From Thysanoteuthis rhombus (lineage: Eukaryota; Mollusca; Cephalopoda; Oegopsida; Thysanoteuthidae), in assembly GCA_963457665.1 (NCBI GenBank), contig OY735206.1:54952484-55016483 (forward strand): a stretch of DNA of 64,000 nt. Direction: 5' to 3'. This document shows positions 59,811 through 64,000 of this stretch, one piece after another (positions within the stretch are counted from its first letter, which is position 1; every line of letters starts with the position of its first letter). A program made the position numbers and the translations under genes. The notes beneath the pieces were generated by a model. That model saw only the letters and a program-made list of their open reading frames with translations, did no database searches and was not told where the DNA came from.

Positions 59811-60134
59811 TTTTCAATTTTGCACCAGTTGCCTGGTATTTACCGTTGAGAGTCAGCAAGTCCCCTCCTTCTCCCAAGTCTCTAGCCCTCCTCTCCACAC
59901 TAACATAGTTCACAGCAGTGCTCTGTTTTACAGTTTAATACCAGTTGCCCGCTGGTCATCCCTAAAAGCTGATTGACAGTACCAGGTGCTTATTGGAGAC
60001 TGAGTGACAGCGAGTCTCCTCAAGGGTCCAACCCCCCCCCCCCTCCGCTTCACATACTCACAGTTCACAGCAGTGGTGCGGGTTACGGTTTCACACCAGT
60101 TGCCTAGTCTTTATCACTGGAGGCTGAGTTTCAG

Positions 60135-60168
<34 letters not shown>

Positions 60169-60826
60169 TCTTATAACGTCTGTCGTTGGACATAGACCTT
60201 CCCCAGGATTTGCCACAATTCCATATCATGGGCATCGCGGAGCCAGTATTTCCTGAATTTGTCAAGTTCATCTCTCCATCTTTTGTTCTGCCGGCCTCGG
60301 TTTCTTATGTGATCTTTGGGGATCCATGTTGTGAGACGTGATGTCCATCGGTCGTCTTTCATTCTTGCAACATGGCCTGCCCATTGTCATTTGAGTTAAG
60401 TCTCCAGCACTCCTCTCATATCGTCCTCACCCGTCACAACAGCGCTTATTTGCACCGTCTCCACCATGCCCTTTTCTTGGCTGTTCGGTCATGGGCACCA
60501 ATTGAAAGTCATAGTCATATTTCCAGTACTGTCCTCTGTAATTGTACAGTCCCCTGTAGCGCTGTGGTCTGTGTAGTCTCAATCCTTCCTCTTATCCCCT
60601 GTTCCTCCAATGTCGTTTTCAGTGTCTTTAGTACGGTTCCAAGTACACTATCATTGGTGTTACCATGACTATCATTGCCCACAACTACTTCAATTTCCTT
60701 GCCAGGTCCTGGTATTTCCCTGCTTTTCATTCTCTTTAGAATTTACTCTGTGATCTGCAGGCATGACTACGTCTATTGTTCGTCAGATTCTTCTTCCTTT
60801 GTCCACAATTACCAGGTATTATTATG
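59809..60826 (-). mobile_element. RLE-LINE copy B, 5'-truncated and interrupted by an RTE insertion
   Basis: On the minus strand it starts near 60826 after a short TAATAATA, with remnants of the endonuclease core (CCTGGTAATTGTGGACAA for L-V-I-V-D), a 71-codon frame (60730-60515) including GTVLKTLKTTLEEQGIRGRI, and the terminal ETTQTTALQGTVQLQRTVLE. The 3'UTR is split by the RTE fragment at 60134-60396 and contains three rather than two of the GTCACTCAG...GGTGTGAAAC units. It ends in (AAT)n. It is dead and more diverged than copy A. Confidence 0.8.
60134..60396 (-). mobile_element. RTE LINE 3' end inserted in LINE copy B
   Basis: The youngest-looking RTE end in the window. A pure CAT tail (60135-60168) is followed, in minus-strand translation of 60362-60171, by an uninterrupted 63-codon frame with MKDDRWTSRLTTWIPKDH, RNRGRQNKRWRDELDKFRK and YWLRDAHDMELWQILGKVYV. 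This is the intact C-terminus of the main RTE family. It is 5' truncated at about 60396. A clean target duplication is not evident. Confidence 0.9.
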
Positions 60827-60829
60827 CCT

Positions 60830-61255
60830 TTTGATGTCTAGTACTATTCATTGCACTTTAGGGTTTCGGGTGGGAACTTGGGGAAGGCAACGATGTCATG
60901 GCTTTGTAGGTACTGTATTTTTACCAAAGTCATTTCATATTGACAAAAGAGGGGATAAAATCCTTAGGCTACACGAGAAACAGTACATAGTGTTATAAAA
61001 GACAAAATATTTACATGGAAATTGCTTTGCGAATGATACGGGCGGTGCCTGCGAGGATAATTTTCTGTATCTCGTAGATGCTTGTGTTTGCTGGTATTCT
61101 ACCTAGATATTTTTCGACTCTTTTTCATGAACCTAAGAGTTCCTATAACAACAGTTTTTTCATTGTTGCTCCATTTTTGCGATCTCAATTTCCAGCTCTT
61201 CATACTTGGAAAATTTTTCAAACTCTTTTACCGATATGTTTTTGTACGACGGAAA
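60830..61255. other. Unrecognised sequence
   Basis: Nothing is recognised between LINE copy B and the next triplet array. Confidence 0.4.
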
Positions 61256-61256
61256 G

Positions 61257-61355
61257 GTCATCGTCATCGTCATCGTCGTCGTCGTCGTCATCATCATCAT
61301 CATCATCATTATTATTATCATTATTATTATTATTATTATCATCATTATTATTCAT
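61257..61355. repeat. (TCG)n(TCA)n(TTA)n compound triplet microsatellite
   Basis: TCG/ATCG triplets change into ATC and then ATT triplets with a few interruptions. CpG-containing triplets are rare in this AT-rich DNA. Confidence 0.95.
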
Positions 61356-61399
61356 TATGTTATCGATTTTTGTAGTTTATAGTAATGACAATCTGAGAC

Positions 61400-61740
61400 A
61401 GAGATCAAACTGAGATATAAAGTACAAATTAGAGGCAAGGGGGAAGGGGGCTGAAAGAGAAAGACAATAAGGAAAGAAGAAAACAAAACAAAGAAAAGTT
61501 GGCAGAGTAAGTGAAAAAGAAAGAAGTTGAAAGTAGGAGAGAAGAAGAAAATAAAGAAGCTATAAGGAGTGGAAAACAGTAGAAAGGGCTGAATAGAACG
61601 ATGAAGAGGGCGGGAAAAGGGAGACAAGAATGCAGAAATATAGAGAAGTCTTCTTGATGGTGAGAAATCACGTGATTACAAAATGGAAAGAATTGCTATA
61701 AAAACATGAAGCAAAAAAAAAAAAAAGAGGGCGAATGTTG
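61400..61740. repeat. Polypurine (A/G) tract
   Basis: Degenerate A/G-rich sequence on the plus strand, including an A-run at about 61713-61725. It resembles 6840-7160. Confidence 0.8.
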
Positions 61741-62009
61741 ATTAAATAGGTCAAGAAAACAATGCGGTCTGTCAAAAGAATTCAGGTTATAGAAACAACG
61801 ATAACGAAGAAGAATCTTGAAGATTGAGAAAAATAGGTTCGCTGAAAAAGTATTACGATGGATATTTATTAAATTCTTCCTTCTATTAGTCAGGGCTAAT
61901 AATTGTGTCATCTTTTGACACATTTTTTAGACAGCACAAGTATTTCCGGTTTGTACAATAAATTACATCAGCAGCAGAAGCCATTATGAGTCCACTGCTG
62001 AATTTATGT

Positions 62010-62400
62010 CTTTTGGATCTTCTTCCATGATAACCACGATTGCACTAACTTCTGCCATATATTAGTGGCTGACCTATCCATCTCATCCCTCTTTCTTGTG
62101 TCTGGTCTTTTCCCTCTGCGTTTACTTCCCATTGGCACTGATCGGTTGGTCTTTGGCTCCATCTGGTGTAATGTATTTCACTCATAGTCCAGCCCAATTG
62201 ATTGCTTGATTTTTTGTATTAAATCCTTCACCTTAGCACTCCCTTTAAACAATGTTGATCTTTTTCTGTTGTTTGGGATTATCCCTGGCATTGGTATTTA
62301 TATTGACCTCTGTTAGATTCTAAGTTGGCTCTCAGTTCGTTTTCAAAATTTCCATGTTTCGTATTCGTAAGTCATAGCTTGTACTATGCCTTCATTGTAT
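62010..62400 (-). mobile_element. RTE-type LINE C-terminal fragment, second lineage
   Basis: Minus-strand pieces in order are EGIVQAMTYEYETWKF, NNRKRSTLFKGSAKVKDLIQ, EPKTNRSVPMGSKRRGKRPD, and KRDEMDRSATNIWQKLVQSW. They match the YGCETW ... R-T-x-x-RDRxR ... RGKRPxTRxRDEM layout of RTE-type proteins but differ from the WIPKD-H-RNRGRQNK family that dominates the window. Frames are broken in several places and no CAT tail is present. Confidence 0.7.
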
Positions 62401-62487
62401 ACTTTACACTTCAAACACATTGGCTTCGGTATAGTAAAGATACAAAGACCCATTGAAGAGCATATATGCGTATATATCTACATTCCA

Positions 62488-62716
62488 CTCGAATAGAGCA
62501 CTCTGGTGGACGGGGAATTTAAACTAAATAAACATATCGCTGATATTCAGTCTTAGTGACCGCCCAGTTCCCTAGCGTATGGGTAGGATATCGGTTTCCG
62601 GGTCTGAATCGAAGGTTTCAATCCTATCTCGTGGTACTGGATGGTACTGGATAACGGATAGTCTATAGCCACACTGAAGAGTTGTAATATAACGAAACAG
62701 CTGTGGATGACACAAT
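62488..62716 (+). repeat. Dispersed repeat R3, full-length-looking copy
   Basis: Contains AGAGCACTCTGGTGGACGGG, AAATAAACATATCGCTGATA, GGGTCTGAATCGAAGG, TCGTGGTACTGG (with a short tandem TGGATGGTACTGGAT), GATAGTCTATAGCCACACTG, GAAACAGCTGTGGATGACAC and then TA sequence. It is the least diverged R3 copy here. Confidence 0.7.
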
Positions 62717-62733
62717 AATATATACATATATAC

Positions 62734-62826
<93 letters not shown>

Positions 62827-62839
62827 TACATATATATAT

Positions 62840-62878
<39 letters not shown>
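62717..62878. repeat. (TA)n array with TACA interruptions, about 160 bp
   Basis: Long TA/CATA array forming the 3' tail of the R3 copy. Confidence 0.97.
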
Positions 62879-62879
<1 letters not shown>

Positions 62880-63382
62880 CGAAGTAAAGTATTCGCTACT
62901 CAGAAAGTTTATGTTTCTGCCTTGTTTGGGATTATTTAGGTGAGCGATTTGATTTATTTGGATTCTTTTTTAGAGCATTATCGGGGGCCATGCCTGTGGA
63001 TCACAGAGTTGATGCGAAAGAGAAAGAAAGTGTCTGAAACATTCCCTGTTAATTTATAAAAAGCAAGAAAAGAAGTTATTAGGGACGAAATAGGTGTACA
63101 TAAAAATATAAATAGATTGGCAACTAGAAATTTAGACATATATACAGTGGTATAAAGATAGATTATCTATTTACGGACGAATAGATTTAATCAGATGACT
63201 ACGTCGTCCAGCTCGGCATTGAAAGGATCCTATAAAATTTCCCTGTTTGAAATCTTGATGCATTAAAGGATCTAGATATCCATTTCCATTAGAGTTATGT
63301 GATGTCTCTCATGCTTTTAGAAACGGCCACTTTGTTCGACTTTGCTGGCTTCGAGAACTTGAGTTGTTGAACTCAGAACGAC

Positions 63383-63383
<1 letters not shown>
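62880..63383. other. Unrecognised sequence
   Basis: No coding, RNA or repeat family is recognised. Confidence 0.4.
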
Positions 63384-63384
<1 letters not shown>

Positions 63385-63435
<51 letters not shown>

Positions 63436-63437
63436 GA
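63385..63437. repeat. (GA)n microsatellite
   Basis: GA dinucleotides with one GGG interruption. Confidence 0.97.
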
Positions 63438-63439
63438 TC

Positions 63440-64000
63440 CAAGCTAACCAATGATCGTAAAATATCAAATTACCACGGACTTACCCCTCAGTTTTATGGC
63501 CGTTAGCTCTATACAGCTTAAGATAACCACCTGCAAGGCTAGTTTTGATAGAAATTGAAGGTAAATCAGATTTTATTTCTAAGTAAAAAGGAAGAAATTC
63601 TTACAGAGCGGCCACTCAAGTTCACTGCTAGTTCTATTTTTGACAGGAATCTCAACATTTGAATACTAAGTAGTTGTCAGAATTCTGAAAGAATTGGTGT
63701 TGGGTAAAACTTGGTTTCATTTACATTGCATATTTGGTTTGAAATCCTCATTAATCATCTTTTATATAATATAGTATGAATACTGGAATCAAAATTGTAG
63801 CTATATCGAAATAGACGCAATGAATGTAAAATAATTGAATTACGATTTCGAATTTCTTAGTTTCAATAACCGATAACAATATGGCTGTTTTAGTCTTCTG
63901 TGCATGAAAATTCTAAATGTTACTTTTTGTTTTAACACAGAAAATCTTAGAATTATTTGGGAATTATTGTTCAAAATTATATAAAGAGAAAAATTCAATG
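63440..64000. other. Unrecognised AT-rich sequence to the window end
   Basis: No feature is recognised. Confidence 0.4.

Noticed and set aside
60125-60397. TGAGTT on both sides of the RTE insertion in LINE copy B as a target duplication
   Set aside because: The right-hand TGAGTT belongs to the RTE sequence itself, since other copies carry (T)TTAAGTTTT or TTGAGTTT at the same point. It is therefore not evidence of duplication.

Overview
This is a eukaryotic, AT-rich, repeat-saturated intergenic or intronic window. I find no host gene exon that I can defend and no rRNA, true tRNA or CRISPR array. The organism is most likely a cephalopod mollusc, probably an octopus. That inference rests on long TA, CA/TA, GA, TAA, TTC and CAT microsatellites, tRNA-derived SINEs, RTE-type LINE 3' ends with CAT/ATG tails, LINEs with a restriction-like endonuclease, and Penelope-like elements with GIY-YIG nucleases. 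It comes from my knowledge of repeat families, not from a database search.

Layout. 0-5 kb: unrecognised sequence, a ~400 bp spaced duplication and a head-to-tail run of a tRNA-derived SINE (called SINE-1 here). 5-15 kb: sparse sequence with polypurine tracts, a second tRNA-like SINE family (SINE-2), RTE 3' ends, and at 13.4-14.1 kb a ~147 bp tandem array built from the terminal part of an RTE element. 15-28 kb: two Penelope-like fossils, an old LINE reverse-transcriptase fossil, several RTE fragments (one with a twin-priming-like inversion, one with an internal duplication) and low-complexity ACTC-rich tracts. 28-40 kb: the quietest part. It holds one RTE fragment, a degraded copy of an unnamed multi-copy coding family (35.4-36.6 kb) and a pyrimidine-rich ~50 bp minisatellite. 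40-50 kb: dense TA arrays, SINEs, a hAT transposon remnant, a LINE 3' fragment and a perfect 396 bp TTC array. 50-53 kb and 57-61 kb: two clusters of the same restriction-like-endonuclease LINE, whose five copies all start at TAA-type repeats. 61-64 kb: microsatellites, a second RTE-type 3' end and unrecognised sequence.

The most informative signal is the LINE family at 47.3, 51.0, 51.7, 57.2-59.7 and 59.8-60.8 kb. Its best copy retains reverse-transcriptase motifs (including YMDD), a CCHC knuckle and an RPD...D endonuclease core. Every copy has a TAA-type repeat at its 5' junction. In two places the TAA tail of one copy is the landing site of the next. The genes do not form a pathway; the window records successive insertions of transposable elements and the microsatellites they seeded or used.
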